61,108 nt of DNA from Hyphomicrobiales bacterium (GTDB taxonomy: Bacteria; Pseudomonadota; Alphaproteobacteria; Rhizobiales; Beijerinckiaceae): NCBI GenBank assembly GCA_019247605.1, contig JAFBAS010000091.1:1-61108 (forward strand), written 5' to 3'. A model generated the notes under the pieces. The model saw only the letters and a program-made list of their open reading frames with translations, did not search any database and had not been told where the DNA came from. Below are positions 18,463-27,520 of this stretch, piece after piece. Each line of letters starts with the position of its first letter. Position 1 is the first letter of the stretch. Position numbers and translations under genes: made by a program.

Positions 18463-20046
18463 ATGGGCGAATTGTCTCCAACTGAACAGAAATTGACTAG
18501 GGCCGGGACAGCGTCGGCCAGGCTTCCCTCGGAAGCCGCAAGTCGTCTCCAAGTCGTGCACGGGTATGTGGTCGCGCCTGGGCTCGTCAAACCCGCCGGT
18601 CAGTGGACGCTGGCGGCTGTCGCCGCGGTGCTAGCCGCTTCGGTTGCGTTCCTTGTGCCGGCTTTCTTGAATGGCTTTCCCTTCCTCTACCCTGACTCCG
18701 GCGATTACTTGGTGCTCACCCCACAAATCTACCGAAGCCCGTTCTACAGTTTTTTCCTCCTGCTCGCGCATATGGACAGGTTCATCTGGAACGCCGTGTT
18801 GGTCCAGGCGCTGATGCTTTCCTGGCTCTTGTTTGTCCTCTGCAAGCTCCACAGCAGCAAGCCCATCACGACATTCCTCGTTCTCGTGGCAGTACTCGTT
18901 CCGTTCTCGAGCGCGGCGTATTTCGCAAGCTTTATCATGGCGGACATCATGACGCCGTTGATGTTCCTCGCCATGTATATCGTGGCATTTCGCTGGTCGG
19001 AGCTTTCACGCTTCGACCGGGTCTGCGTGTTTCTGTTCACCTGCCTCGCCACTTGCAGCCATATCGCCCATATCAGCATGGGCATCGGCATCGCGGCGCT
19101 GTCTGGTGTTCTGCTTGTGCTGATCGGCAAAACCTGGCGCGAGGTGCGTCGACGCTTGGGTTTGCTACTCGTCCCGATCGTGCTGAGCGCCACCGCGCTC
19201 CTGTTGAACAACGCGATAATCCACAAAAGCTTTTCGCTTTATCCGGCAGGCAACAGCCTGCTGATGGCGAACCTCATCGAAGCCGGTCCCGGGCGGCACT
19301 ACATCCAGAGCGTCTGCCCCGACGCCGGATACAAAATATGCCAGATCGCAGACAGACTGCCGCGGACCGCAAACCAATTGTTGTGGGGCGGCTCCTACTC
19401 TGAGCTTGGCGGGTTCCGCCGCATGGAAAAGGAGGCAGGCGAGATCGTATGGGGCACGATACGCGCCGCTCCCCAGGACGTGCTGGCGATGGTGGCTCGC
19501 GACTTCGTCGCGGCTCTGCAGACGCATCGGCCCGCGCAGGAGTTCATCCCCTGGACTGCTGAGGTGCCGTCCATGACGGCCCTGATTGAAAAGCGATTCG
19601 GTCGCGAGGCGCGCGATGCCTACCTCGCAAGCGCTCAATCGAGAGGGCGCGTTCCGCGGCAATTGATCGGTGCCGTGGATGAGGTCGCTTTTCCACTTTC
19701 GCTTCTCTTCTTCTTCGCCGTTTCGCTGCTCGCACTTGGACGCCAGATGGTGGGAGCCGCTTGTCTTTCGATCGTCGTTGCCAGCGGGTATGTCGGAAAT
19801 GCGCTCCTCACATCCGCGGCTTCAGGCGTCTTCGATCGTTACCAGGCGCGGGTTTCCTGGCTCTTCCTGGCCGTGGCCGTGCTTTTGTGCGCCCGGTTGA
19901 GCGAGAGCGTGACGCGCGATCAGCCCCTCTTTCAATGGGCGTTCGCCGGCATGCGTCCACGGGCTCGATTGCAGGAAGCGCGCGCTACTTTCCGAACGCG
20001 GTCCGAGAAGCAAGGGAACTTTCCGCCGCCTGACCGGACGCTCTGA
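18463..20046 (+). CDS. Polytopic membrane protein, GT-C-like (paralogue of 7663-9144)
   Basis: About 528 aa from ATG 18463; frame open from 18286 (586 aa), but the extra residues lack a counterpart in the paralogue. About ten helices. Conserved blocks shared with 7663-9144 are NGFPFLYPDSGDYLVLTPQI just after helix 1, then YRSPFYS, HMDRFIWNAVLVQAL, a central LLNNAIIH with LYPAGNSLLMANLIEAGPG, and GVFDRYQARVSWL near the end. The acidic first outer loop and terminal RY motif suggest a GT-C transferase using a polyprenyl-linked donor. A 27-nt hairpin follows the stop. Function beyond this is unknown. Confidence 0.7.
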   Translation: MGELSPTEQKLTRAGTASARLPSEAASRLQVVHGYVVAPGLVKPAGQWTLAAVAAVLAASVAFLVPAFLNGFPFLYPDSGDYLVLTPQIYRSPFYSFFLLLAHMDRFIWNAVLVQALMLSWLLFVLCKLHSSKPITTFLVLVAVLVPFSSAAYFASFIMADIMTPLMFLAMYIVAFRWSELSRFDRVCVFLFTCLATCSHIAHISMGIGIAALSGVLLVLIGKTWREVRRRLGLLLVPIVLSATALLLNNAIIHKSFSLYPAGNSLLMANLIEAGPGRHYIQSVCPDAGYKICQIADRLPRTANQLLWGGSYSELGGFRRMEKEAGEIVWGTIRAAPQDVLAMVARDFVAALQTHRPAQEFIPWTAEVPSMTALIEKRFGREARDAYLASAQSRGRVPRQLIGAVDEVAFPLSLLFFFAVSLLALGRQMVGAACLSIVVASGYVGNALLTSAASGVFDRYQARVSWLFLAVAVLLCARLSESVTRDQPLFQWAFAGMRPRARLQEARATFRTRSEKQGNFPPPDRTL

Positions 20047-20072
20047 CGGCCAGCGGCTGACGCTCGCTCATC

Positions 20073-20099
20073 GTCAGGCCTCGACCTTTTCGGCCTGAC
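20073..20099 (+). terminator. Stem-loop after the GT-C-like gene
   Basis: Perfect 8-bp inverted repeat GTCAGGCC / GGCCTGAC with an 11-nt loop that contains CCTTTT, 26 bp downstream of the stop at 20046. No clear T-tract follows the stem, so it may be a weak intrinsic terminator or an mRNA 3'-end stabiliser. Confidence 0.5.
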
Positions 20100-20240
20100 T
20101 CGGACGACTTCACCTTGAAATCTTATCGGCAATTGCGTCCCGGGTGCTTACGAGCGCTTTGACGTTGCTTGCGAAGAGACGTGAAATGCCGCCAATGAGG
20201 GGCTGAGAGGCTGAGTACAATTCCAGATGGGGAGGCCAAA

Positions 20241-21248
20241 TTGATCGTCTGCATTTCAGAGGATCGAGAGGGGTTCCAGCCCTCGATCGAATTGTTGATT
20301 CTCAGCGTCTTGAAGCATTCACCCGATCTGAAGATTTATCTCATCTTTCCGCATGCGCCGCGTCCGTTCTTGTCTTGGCTTTCCGGTCACCCTCAGGTGA
20401 CGCTGCGCACGACCCCGCTTCCGACGGGTTATGGATTCAACGTCAAGCCTCAAGCCATCCTCCATTTGCTCGAGGAGGGCCATGACGAGGTGCTCTGGAT
20501 CGACTCCGATATCATCGTCACGCACGATCTTGCGCCTTTGACGCAACTCGATTCTGCGCGTCTCGTGCTCACCGAAGAGGCCTTGTGGACGCCGTACGGT
20601 GATCCTGATGGTTTGCGGGCTCGGATGTGGGGGTTCAAGGTCGGACGGGTTTTGCCCTTCGCCCTCAACACAGGCGTCATTCGAGTCACGAGGCAGCACC
20701 ACTCTTTGATGACGAGGTGGCGCGAGCTTCTCGAATCCGAAGAATATCGATCCGCGCAGAGCCGGGATTGGCGCCTGCGCCCCCTCAACATGGTCGGCGA
20801 TCAGGATGTGCTCACCGCGCTGTTGGCGTCCGAGGAGTTTGCGAAGGTTCCGCTGCACATTTTGCTGAGAGGCAATGATATCGTTCAGTACTTCGGGCCT
20901 TACGGCTACACGGTGCGAGAGCGCTTGGTTCATCTCGCAGGACGCCAGCCGGCATTCGTCCATTCGCAGGGGTCGAAGCCTTGGCTTTGGAGAAAAGGTC
21001 AGCCAAAAAGCCGCGGCGCCCGACATTATCTCTATGACCTTTATCTTGAACTCTCACCCTATACGCTCGCCGCCCGGCAGTATCGCCACGCCCTTTCGGA
21101 GCCGGCGCCTTGGATGGCACCCCATTCGCTCGTCGGTGCCGCCTTGCGTGCCGTCGGCCTGGGATATGCACCGCTTGTCGGACTGCCCATCGCGGCGGTC
21201 GCTGACCTCGTGCGTCTGACGAAACCGTTGTTTCGGCAAGCGCCCTGA
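20241..21248 (+). CDS. GT8-like nucleotide-diphospho-sugar transferase
   Basis: About 335 aa starting at TTG 20241, supported by a GGGGAGG ribosome binding site ending about 6 nt upstream. The fold is GT-A: IVCISEDREGFQPSIELLIL opens it, KPQAILHLLEEGHDEVLWID leads into the metal-binding DSDIIV near residue 90, and NTGVIRVTR near 150 matches the GT8-type second half. GDQDVLTALLASEEF near 192 is the acceptor-side box of that family. It stands between the GT-C-like gene and convergent methyltransferases. Likely a cytoplasmic sugar transferase of the polysaccharide locus; donor and acceptor unknown. Confidence 0.75.
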   Translation: MIVCISEDREGFQPSIELLILSVLKHSPDLKIYLIFPHAPRPFLSWLSGHPQVTLRTTPLPTGYGFNVKPQAILHLLEEGHDEVLWIDSDIIVTHDLAPLTQLDSARLVLTEEALWTPYGDPDGLRARMWGFKVGRVLPFALNTGVIRVTRQHHSLMTRWRELLESEEYRSAQSRDWRLRPLNMVGDQDVLTALLASEEFAKVPLHILLRGNDIVQYFGPYGYTVRERLVHLAGRQPAFVHSQGSKPWLWRKGQPKSRGARHYLYDLYLELSPYTLAARQYRHALSEPAPWMAPHSLVGAALRAVGLGYAPLVGLPIAAVADLVRLTKPLFRQAP

Positions 21249-21313
21249 AGCCTGATCCCGGAAAAACGCCCGATCCCATCTCGCAAAATGGTGAGCCGCA
21301 GCGTGCTTTGCAT

Positions 21314-22069
21314 CTAACCGACGTTCAAGGCCGCCCTTACCTGATCTTTCGACCAAAGACCCAGATATCGAGGTGGCTCAGGTGCGATGAAGTCGGTGAT
21401 GCGCGACAAAGGGCGGGGCAAATGAAAAGGCGGAATCTGCAGATTGATGAAACGAAAACCGCCAGGCCGGATATCCTCGTTGCGCTTGGGAAAATTGTAG
21501 GTGGTAGTCAACAAGAACGGTATCTCGGAATTCGCAAAGTTGTGAAATACGGTGATGACGTCCTGGTTCGGCAAGTGAAACAAGACGTCGCGGCACAGCC
21601 ACAAATCCACCTTCGGCAAAGGACCTTCGACAATATCCATTTGGCGAAACGAGCGGCTGGCACCCCCATATCTTTGCTGAAGCTCCTCCACCAGGCGACC
21701 GAGTATGTCGCCACCGATGTAATTCGTCCCTTCCGGCAGCTCGACATGCTGCATCCAGTTGAAATCGCCGCAGGGCGCGTCGAGGAAGGTTCTGACCTCA
21801 AGATCCTTGAGGCATTTCGCCAACGACTTCCTCAAGGGCTTCGTATATTCGAGGGTGCTTCCGCGGCCGCTGCGCGACTCGCAGGAGAGCCAGCGGTTCT
21901 CGTCGAAAATCTGCTCGAAAGCCGAAGCGCGATCCGAGTATTCGGACCCAAAATAGGTGCCGTCACGACGAATGATGTACGGGTAAGCCAAGGCCCAGAG
22001 CGGATTTGCAAGGGTTGGGCTGTTTCGCATGGCCAATTTGGCCAGGTTCTTGAGATGAGCTCCAATCAT
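21314..22069 (-). CDS. SAM-dependent methyltransferase
   Basis: About 251 aa. Motif I is the variant FLDAPCGDFNWM near residue 95, followed by YIGGDIL (strand 2), VDLWLCRDVLFHLPNQD (motif IV) and LLTTTYN. The Pro-Cys-Gly-Asp form of motif I is seen in a group of methyltransferases common in polysaccharide loci. The N-terminal ~90 residues form a helical lead-in. It is the last gene of the leftward export operon, 32 bp after the preceding methyltransferase. Probably an O-methylation of the exported polysaccharide. Confidence 0.82.
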   Translation of the reverse strand: MIGAHLKNLAKLAMRNSPTLANPLWALAYPYIIRRDGTYFGSEYSDRASAFEQIFDENRWLSCESRSGRGSTLEYTKPLRKSLAKCLKDLEVRTFLDAPCGDFNWMQHVELPEGTNYIGGDILGRLVEELQQRYGGASRSFRQMDIVEGPLPKVDLWLCRDVLFHLPNQDVITVFHNFANSEIPFLLTTTYNFPKRNEDIRPGGFRFINLQIPPFHLPRPLSRITDFIAPEPPRYLGLWSKDQVRAALNVG

Positions 22070-22101
22070 CGGACCCTCAAGACGCGCTACAATTCATGAT
22101 C

Positions 22102-22827
22102 TCACTCATCGGGCATCATTGCCTCTCTCAGTTTCGTGGCAACCATGCCCAAATTGTCGCTGAAAAGCCGGCCCTTCAGAAGATCGAAAGAGAATCTCTG
22201 CCAGGTGGTGCGGGTGATCGGCATCCAGCCATCGTCCGTATAGAGGAAACGCGGCTCCGAAAATCCTGTTTCCGCACAAATGCGAACCAGATCCAGGCGT
22301 AACAGAGCGGTTATGTGCGCGGGGTAATCGGGTGCCCTGAATTGCGCGAAGTGGCCACGAAATATCAGGTTCAAAAAGGACCGGATATTTTCCTGATTGG
22401 GCATGGTCAACAGGAGCTTTCCATCTTGCTTCAAAATTGCATTAATGGTCCTGAAGGTGGCTCGCGGGTTCTCGAGGTGTTCGATCACCTCGCTGCAGAT
22501 AACCGCATCGAAAAAGCGCGATGACTGGGCGAGTCTGTCGTTGAGGTCGCCCTGATGCCAGGTCACGTGGTCAGGAATGTCGCGAGGGCGTGGCAAGATG
22601 TCCGCGCCGAAAAGCTCGATTCCCTCGAGCTTGCTCATGAGCTTGATGAGTTGCCCCGTTCCGGCTCCAAAATCGAGCACGCGCCCGTGAATGCGGTTGT
22701 CGCGAACCATTCGCATGACAAGGCGCTTGATGCTGTCCGAGCTCGTCCCACCGGAGCATCTCGCGGCCTGCATGCGAAACTCGGCGAGATCGTGAGGCAT
22801 GTTCAAGTCCCGAAGCTTCGAGCTCAA
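22102..22827 (-). CDS. SAM-dependent methyltransferase
   Basis: About 241 aa from TTG 22827, or 232 aa from ATG 22800. Motif I is VLDFGAGTGQLIKLM near residue 50, then LFGADIL, FDAVICSEVIEHLENPRAT near 107 and LLLTMPNQENIRS near 138, all as in the Methyltransf_23 group. If the TTG is used, the start overlaps the stop of the upstream glycosyltransferase (TTGA), like other couplings in this operon. It neighbours a second methyltransferase of a different subgroup, so two distinct positions may be methylated. Substrate unknown. Confidence 0.84.
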   Translation of the reverse strand: MSSKLRDLNMPHDLAEFRMQAARCSGGTSSDSIKRLVMRMVRDNRIHGRVLDFGAGTGQLIKLMSKLEGIELFGADILPRPRDIPDHVTWHQGDLNDRLAQSSRFFDAVICSEVIEHLENPRATFRTINAILKQDGKLLLTMPNQENIRSFLNLIFRGHFAQFRAPDYPAHITALLRLDLVRICAETGFSEPRFLYTDDGWMPITRTTWQRFSFDLLKGRLFSDNLGMVATKLREAMMPDE

Positions 22828-23996
22828 CCGGACGGCAGTCTTCGCAATTCCTCGGCGCAGGAGTCCGCTCGCGCGGTATGCGTTCGGGGCTCTTTCGATT
22901 TGGAAGACCTCGCCGAAGCTCCTGCGTCCTGCCCGCCCTCCGGCGCATGAAGGCAGAAATATGCATTTGCATAGATTTCGGCGGATCGCCGCATGGGAAG
23001 GTGCTCGATTACGTAAGCCCGCGGCCTCATCGTGGGCAAGCGCTCGAGAAATCTCGACAGCGCCGGCTCGAAATGCGCAAGATCCTTGAAACGCTCACCG
23101 CACTCCTCTGAAAAGAAAGGCACGGAGGAGGCGGGAACCATCTCGTCGCTTACCCGGCGCCAAAGCGGATCGAGCCAATATCCGTTGTCCCAGGCGAGCA
23201 CCGGGACGTTCATCGCGAGCGCTTCCTGGTAAGCGATCCCTTGCGTCTCATGCTCGCAGATGAAGACCAGGGCGCGTGAGCGTTCAAGCAAGCTGCGATA
23301 GCTGCGGTGATCGTGAAATTTATAACGGACCGTTTCTGTCCGGAAGCCTCGTCGCTCGATCGCCTCGCGGATAGGGTCCAGCAAGTCATGCGCGAGTTGC
23401 TCATGGTTCCATCTGATCTTGTCATAGATCAGAAAATCCACATCCTTCTCGTGAAGGCTCGCATCCTTCCATTGGTCCGTGTCGATGCCGGCAAACCAGC
23501 AAAGGCACGCCTCTCCATATACGGGACGAAACATGTCGTAAGTCCATGGAGCGAGGACCAGATACCTGCGAAATCTCGGATCCTCCATGAGCTGGGGAGC
23601 GAGCTTGGGATGATCGTAAAGGGAGGGGCCGAGCACCGCCGGATTGGGCAGGTTCCAGCCGTCGAGAAGCACGGGAAATCCGACGAGGCCAACGGGGTAA
23701 TGCGGGTGTCTGCGGGCCAACGCGTAGTCATTGACGCGCACGTCATAGCCTGATTTTTCCAGCGCTCGCCGGAGGAGCTCGAACGACACCGCAAACCCTG
23801 TCTTCTTTTGGCGGTGATGGGTCAAATTGTAGATCGGCCGCACCAATCGTTTCAGGTAACGATCGTGCTTGAGAAATTTGTCTTGCTCGAATTCCTTGTA
23901 AAAAAGAAGAACAAGCTTTCTCTTTGCGAGTTCTTGCTCCTCGCGACGCAGCGAAGCCCGCGAGGTTCTCACGGCCGTTTTTGCTGGCTCAACCAT
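22824..23996 (-). CDS. GT-B family glycosyltransferase
   Basis: About 390 aa with a charged N-terminal ~25 residues. A GT4-like donor-binding block is visible: LVFICEHETQGIAYQEALAM near 260, followed by NVPVLAWDNGYWLDPLW. The N-terminal half contains VSFELLRRALEKSGYDVRVN, suitable for the acceptor domain. The last ~40 residues are low complexity. The start overlaps the preceding ExoU-like gene by 28 bp and the stop overlaps the next methyltransferase start. The family is clear only at the fold level; the donor and the step in assembly cannot be told from sequence. Confidence 0.72.
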   Translation of the reverse strand: MVEPAKTAVRTSRASLRREEQELAKRKLVLLFYKEFEQDKFLKHDRYLKRLVRPIYNLTHHRQKKTGFAVSFELLRRALEKSGYDVRVNDYALARRHPHYPVGLVGFPVLLDGWNLPNPAVLGPSLYDHPKLAPQLMEDPRFRRYLVLAPWTYDMFRPVYGEACLCWFAGIDTDQWKDASLHEKDVDFLIYDKIRWNHEQLAHDLLDPIREAIERRGFRTETVRYKFHDHRSYRSLLERSRALVFICEHETQGIAYQEALAMNVPVLAWDNGYWLDPLWRRVSDEMVPASSVPFFSEECGERFKDLAHFEPALSRFLERLPTMRPRAYVIEHLPMRRSAEIYANAYFCLHAPEGGQDAGASARSSKSKEPRTHTARADSCAEELRRLPSG

Positions 23997-24940
23997 TTTC
24001 CAGACCTTTGAAAGGCCTCTTCGATGAGCTTTTTAGCAATAAAAAATGAGACCTCGGGAGAACGCGTGAAGGGCGACACAAACCCCGTCGGATCACGGCG
24101 TTTGAACGCATCGATCACGCCGAGCCATTGAACGCGGCCATCGACGCTACGGAAGTGGTGTCGCAGGGCGCGCAGATCACCGTCAGAGAGGCCAGGAATG
24201 CAGGCCAACTCCGCATCCACGTCGCGCAGCTTTTCCAAATCTCGCTTCCCGTGCCGCGCGCTCAACGAGTCTGCTCGGGGCTCGGACACATAACCGAGTG
24301 CGGGCGTAACGAGGAATTGCGCGCCCAGCGCCAAGGCACGTGCATAAAATGCGTAGTCTTCGCCGAGCCGGAGACGCTCGTCATAGCGCAACTCGTGCGC
24401 ATCGATGAAAGCGCGTCGGATGAGCGGCTTCAGATATCCGAGCTCGGCACGGTTTCGCCCGTGGCGAGTGCTATTTCCTTCGACGAACGTGGCGAAGTCG
24501 AGTTGCCAAGGTTCGAAGCGAGGTTCGAACATTCGTGGGCGCAGCACGCCGGTCGAATCAGTTTCGAGAATGTCGTCGGCCACAAAGTCGAAGGCGCCCG
24601 CATGCGTCAAAAGCTTGGCCATTCGCCCCGGTTGGAAAAAATCATCCCCGTCGAGGATCGCGACGTAAGGGGCCGTCGAGACTTCTAGACCCCGGTTCCT
24701 CGCGGCTGAGGGGCCGAGATTGGAAGGGAGGCGAAGCACCGTCAGCCGCTGCGACCCGCCGCCGGCTCTTCTTGCTCTTGCGGAGGTATCGTCTGTCGAT
24801 CCATCGTCGATGACGATCACATTATGCACTTCGGCTTCGCTGAGAGCCGAGGTGACCGCCCGCTCGATCGTTTCCGAGCGGTTCCAGGCCGCCACAAGAA
24901 TGTCGACGACCGGTTCCGGTCGGGGATGCACTGACCTCAA
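23969..24940 (-). CDS. GT2 glycosyltransferase, ExoU-like
   Basis: About 323 aa. GT2 opening VDILVAAWNRSETIERAVTS, then VIVIDDGSTDDTSARARRAG near 42, NLGPSAARNRGLEV near 76 and YVAILDGDDFFQPGRMAKL near 92 with the metal site. RLGEDYAFYARALALG near 200 is the ED box. This arrangement and the LGYLKPLIRRAF segment resemble ExoU, which adds a glucose near the end of succinoglycan unit assembly, but ExoO at 13916 shares several of these features. The ATG overlaps the exoP stop (ATGA, 24937-24940), so it is coupled to the co-polymerase gene. Symbol withheld because ExoU and ExoO are hard to separate by eye. Confidence 0.78.
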   Translation of the reverse strand: MRSVHPRPEPVVDILVAAWNRSETIERAVTSALSEAEVHNVIVIDDGSTDDTSARARRAGGGSQRLTVLRLPSNLGPSAARNRGLEVSTAPYVAILDGDDFFQPGRMAKLLTHAGAFDFVADDILETDSTGVLRPRMFEPRFEPWQLDFATFVEGNSTRHGRNRAELGYLKPLIRRAFIDAHELRYDERLRLGEDYAFYARALALGAQFLVTPALGYVSEPRADSLSARHGKRDLEKLRDVDAELACIPGLSDGDLRALRHHFRSVDGRVQWLGVIDAFKRRDPTGFVSPFTRSPEVSFFIAKKLIEEAFQRSGKWLSQQKRP

Positions 24941-27264
24941 TCCGTATAGCCGTATCGGGCAAAATACCGATTGTAATAATAATTCTCACGCGAGCTTTCG
25001 TAGCGGGCGAAGGTTTTCATATTGACCTTGTTGAGCACCACTCCGAGAAGGTTCTCGTAAACGCCGGGCGCGCCACTGAGCACATGCTCGGCAATGTCGA
25101 TCTTCGTGCGTCCCCATTCGACCACGAAGACGAAGGAGTCGACGAGGTGCGTCATGGCCCGCACATCGACCACGGGTGCGAGGGGTGACAAGTCGACGAT
25201 GACGTAATCATATGTGGCGCGCAGCTTTTCGAAGACCTTTCGGGTCTCCTCCGAGGCGAGTATTTCGCTGCTATCCGCGAGCCGGCCGCGCACCACGGCT
25301 GGAATAAAGCTGAGATTCGTGGCCGGGTCCGTCCATACCACCTCTGACAATGGCAGCTTGCCCCAGATCACCTCGAGAAGCCCCCTGTTGGCCTTGGGCG
25401 CGAGCTTGCGCGTAAGCGAGGGATTTCGCAGGTCGCAATCCACGAGGACGGCTTTTCCACCCGTGAGCGCCACGAGTTGCGCGAGCGCGACCGCAATCGT
25501 CGATTTGCCTTCATTCGGTAGCGAGGAGGTGACGGCGACGATGGTGTTGGGCTTCGTGCCTTTGTTCAAATCGGCCGCGACCTTCAGGCTTCGGATGGAT
25601 TCGGCGAAGCGCGAGAAGGGAGAGTCAGCCATGATCCAGAACAAATCCTGCTTGCGCGCGATGATGCGCTGGACCGGAACGCCGGAGGGACCTTTCGGGC
25701 GCTCGCGCGAGGCCGGCTTCGAGACGCCGTTGATCAGCGGCAACAAAGCGATGCACTCCGCGTGCAAACGGTCCTGAATCTGGGCAGTGGTACGGAACAC
25801 CGTGTCGGAGACTTCGCGCAACACGCCAAAGCCGACGCCAAGGAGCAAGCCGCCCATGAGCGCGACGCCCAAGATGAATGGTGTCTTGGGCGCGCTATTG
25901 GAAAGCGGTGGTGTCGCCTGGGTGATCAAGCGGGCTTCGGTGACCGGGAAAGATTGCTGCTGCACGGACTCCATGTAGCGCTGCAGGAAGTTGTCGTAGA
26001 GCGAGCGATAGCTTTGCGCGCTGCTGTCGAGATTGTGCAACGTGACCTGCGCCTCATTGGTCGTCTGCGATTGAGCGACGATGTCGTCGAGAGACTTCTG
26101 CACGGAGTTTTCGCGCGCCTTGGAGATTTCGAACTCGCTCTTGTAGGTCTCCGCGATGCGGCGCAATTCATCGAGAATCGAAAGGCGAATCTCCCGGCGC
26201 TGGTTGCGCAAGTTGACGACCGCCAAGTGATTCTTGCCGTAACGCACCGTCCAATCGGCTTCCTTGGCGCCGAGATCGAGATATTCCTGGCGAAGCTTCG
26301 TGATGACCTCATTGTGCAAGGTGTCCGTCACGGTCGCGGCGGCGCTGCTTGCCGGATCGGGATCGTCGCTCTGAAGGATTTGCTGTACCCGCTGCAGGCG
26401 CGCTTGTGACTCGGCGGTCTGAGCACGGGCTTGGACCAGCGCGCTGTTCAGCTCGCCGATCTGCTGCTCATTGAGGAGGCGCCCGCTGTTATCAACGTTG
26501 ACGATCTTGTTCTTCGCCTTGAAGTCCACGACCGCGCGGTCGGCGCTCAACGATTGTTCGCGCAATTCCTTCAAGCGATCCTGCAGCCAGCCGACGGCGC
26601 GCCGCGTGGTGTCGTATTTCGCCTGAAGAACGTCATCGACGTAGGCGTTGGCGACGGCGTTGGCCACCTCCGCGGCGCGATCGGGATTGAGGGACTCGAA
26701 GTCGATCGCGATTGCGTAGGTCAGGCCGATCCGCCTCACCGACATATGGCCTTGCAGCGTGCCCAAGGCGGTGCGCAACTGCCGGAAATCCGGGGCCGGA
26801 GGGTCCGAAGAAGCGGGCGGAGGCGGCCCCGACGGTACGAAGCTCATGATGAATCCGAGCACCGTCGCGCTGAGCCCGGCGCGCGGATAAATGAACTCAG
26901 GGTCCTGCTCGAGATGAAGTTGCTTGACGACGGAAAGCGCGATGTTTTCCGAGTTCAATATCTCGATTTGCGTATCGACCGCCGCGGAATCGATGGGCAG
27001 ATCACCCAGCGGCGATTGCTGCTGCTGAAAGACCTGGCTTTTATGAGTATCGATCATGAGCACGGAGTGCCCCGTGAAGCGCGGTGGAGTCGTGACGATG
27101 TAAGCCGCGGCAAGTGCGAGAAAGAGCACGACGCTGAAGATGACCACGGGGAAACGCCGCCGCAGGAAGCCCAGAACCGCGGCGTAAAGTTCGGCCGGAG
27201 AAATGAGTTCGGGCGCGCCCGCGCCCGAGTCCGCCAGCGGCCGAGGCTTGCTGATTTGGAGCAT
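24937..27264 (-). CDS. exoP: ExoP-like polysaccharide co-polymerase with bacterial tyrosine kinase domain
   Basis: About 775 aa. The N-terminal Wzz domain has a first membrane helix near residues 38-58 (VVIFSVVLFLALAAAYIVTT), a long periplasmic coiled coil, and a second helix near 448-468. The cytoplasmic BY-kinase domain starts about 572: Walker A SSLPNEGKST at 580-589, Walker A' VLVDCDL near 607, Walker B YVIVDLSP near 687. It ends with a tyrosine cluster (about 755-773, eight or so Tyr) that would be autophosphorylated. It controls chain length and export with ExoQ and the OPX protein. Upstream is a 256-bp spacer after the OPX gene; downstream the ExoU-like gene is coupled by ATGA. Confidence 0.9.
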   Translation of the reverse strand: MLQISKPRPLADSGAGAPELISPAELYAAVLGFLRRRFPVVIFSVVLFLALAAAYIVTTPPRFTGHSVLMIDTHKSQVFQQQQSPLGDLPIDSAAVDTQIEILNSENIALSVVKQLHLEQDPEFIYPRAGLSATVLGFIMSFVPSGPPPPASSDPPAPDFRQLRTALGTLQGHMSVRRIGLTYAIAIDFESLNPDRAAEVANAVANAYVDDVLQAKYDTTRRAVGWLQDRLKELREQSLSADRAVVDFKAKNKIVNVDNSGRLLNEQQIGELNSALVQARAQTAESQARLQRVQQILQSDDPDPASSAAATVTDTLHNEVITKLRQEYLDLGAKEADWTVRYGKNHLAVVNLRNQRREIRLSILDELRRIAETYKSEFEISKARENSVQKSLDDIVAQSQTTNEAQVTLHNLDSSAQSYRSLYDNFLQRYMESVQQQSFPVTEARLITQATPPLSNSAPKTPFILGVALMGGLLLGVGFGVLREVSDTVFRTTAQIQDRLHAECIALLPLINGVSKPASRERPKGPSGVPVQRIIARKQDLFWIMADSPFSRFAESIRSLKVAADLNKGTKPNTIVAVTSSLPNEGKSTIAVALAQLVALTGGKAVLVDCDLRNPSLTRKLAPKANRGLLEVIWGKLPLSEVVWTDPATNLSFIPAVVRGRLADSSEILASEETRKVFEKLRATYDYVIVDLSPLAPVVDVRAMTHLVDSFVFVVEWGRTKIDIAEHVLSGAPGVYENLLGVVLNKVNMKTFARYESSRENYYYNRYFARYGYTD

Positions 27265-27520
27265 CTCGATCCTTGCTCTACAAAGTCATGAAGCGCCCGT
27301 CATTTGCCCGCGGTGTCGAAGATGCCGCGAGACCGCCGATCGCGAAAAAGCCCGCCGGGGATGCGAAAAAACCCCCGAGCATGCCTCGAGACGTGGATTT
27401 CACATTTAACATAGCGCCAGTTGCGCCACAACATAGAGCCTAGGTTCTACCTCGGGCGCGCACTCCCGATGCTCCCGATCCGGAAGCGGTCAGGTCGCGT
27501 CAGCTTTCTAAATATTGCGG

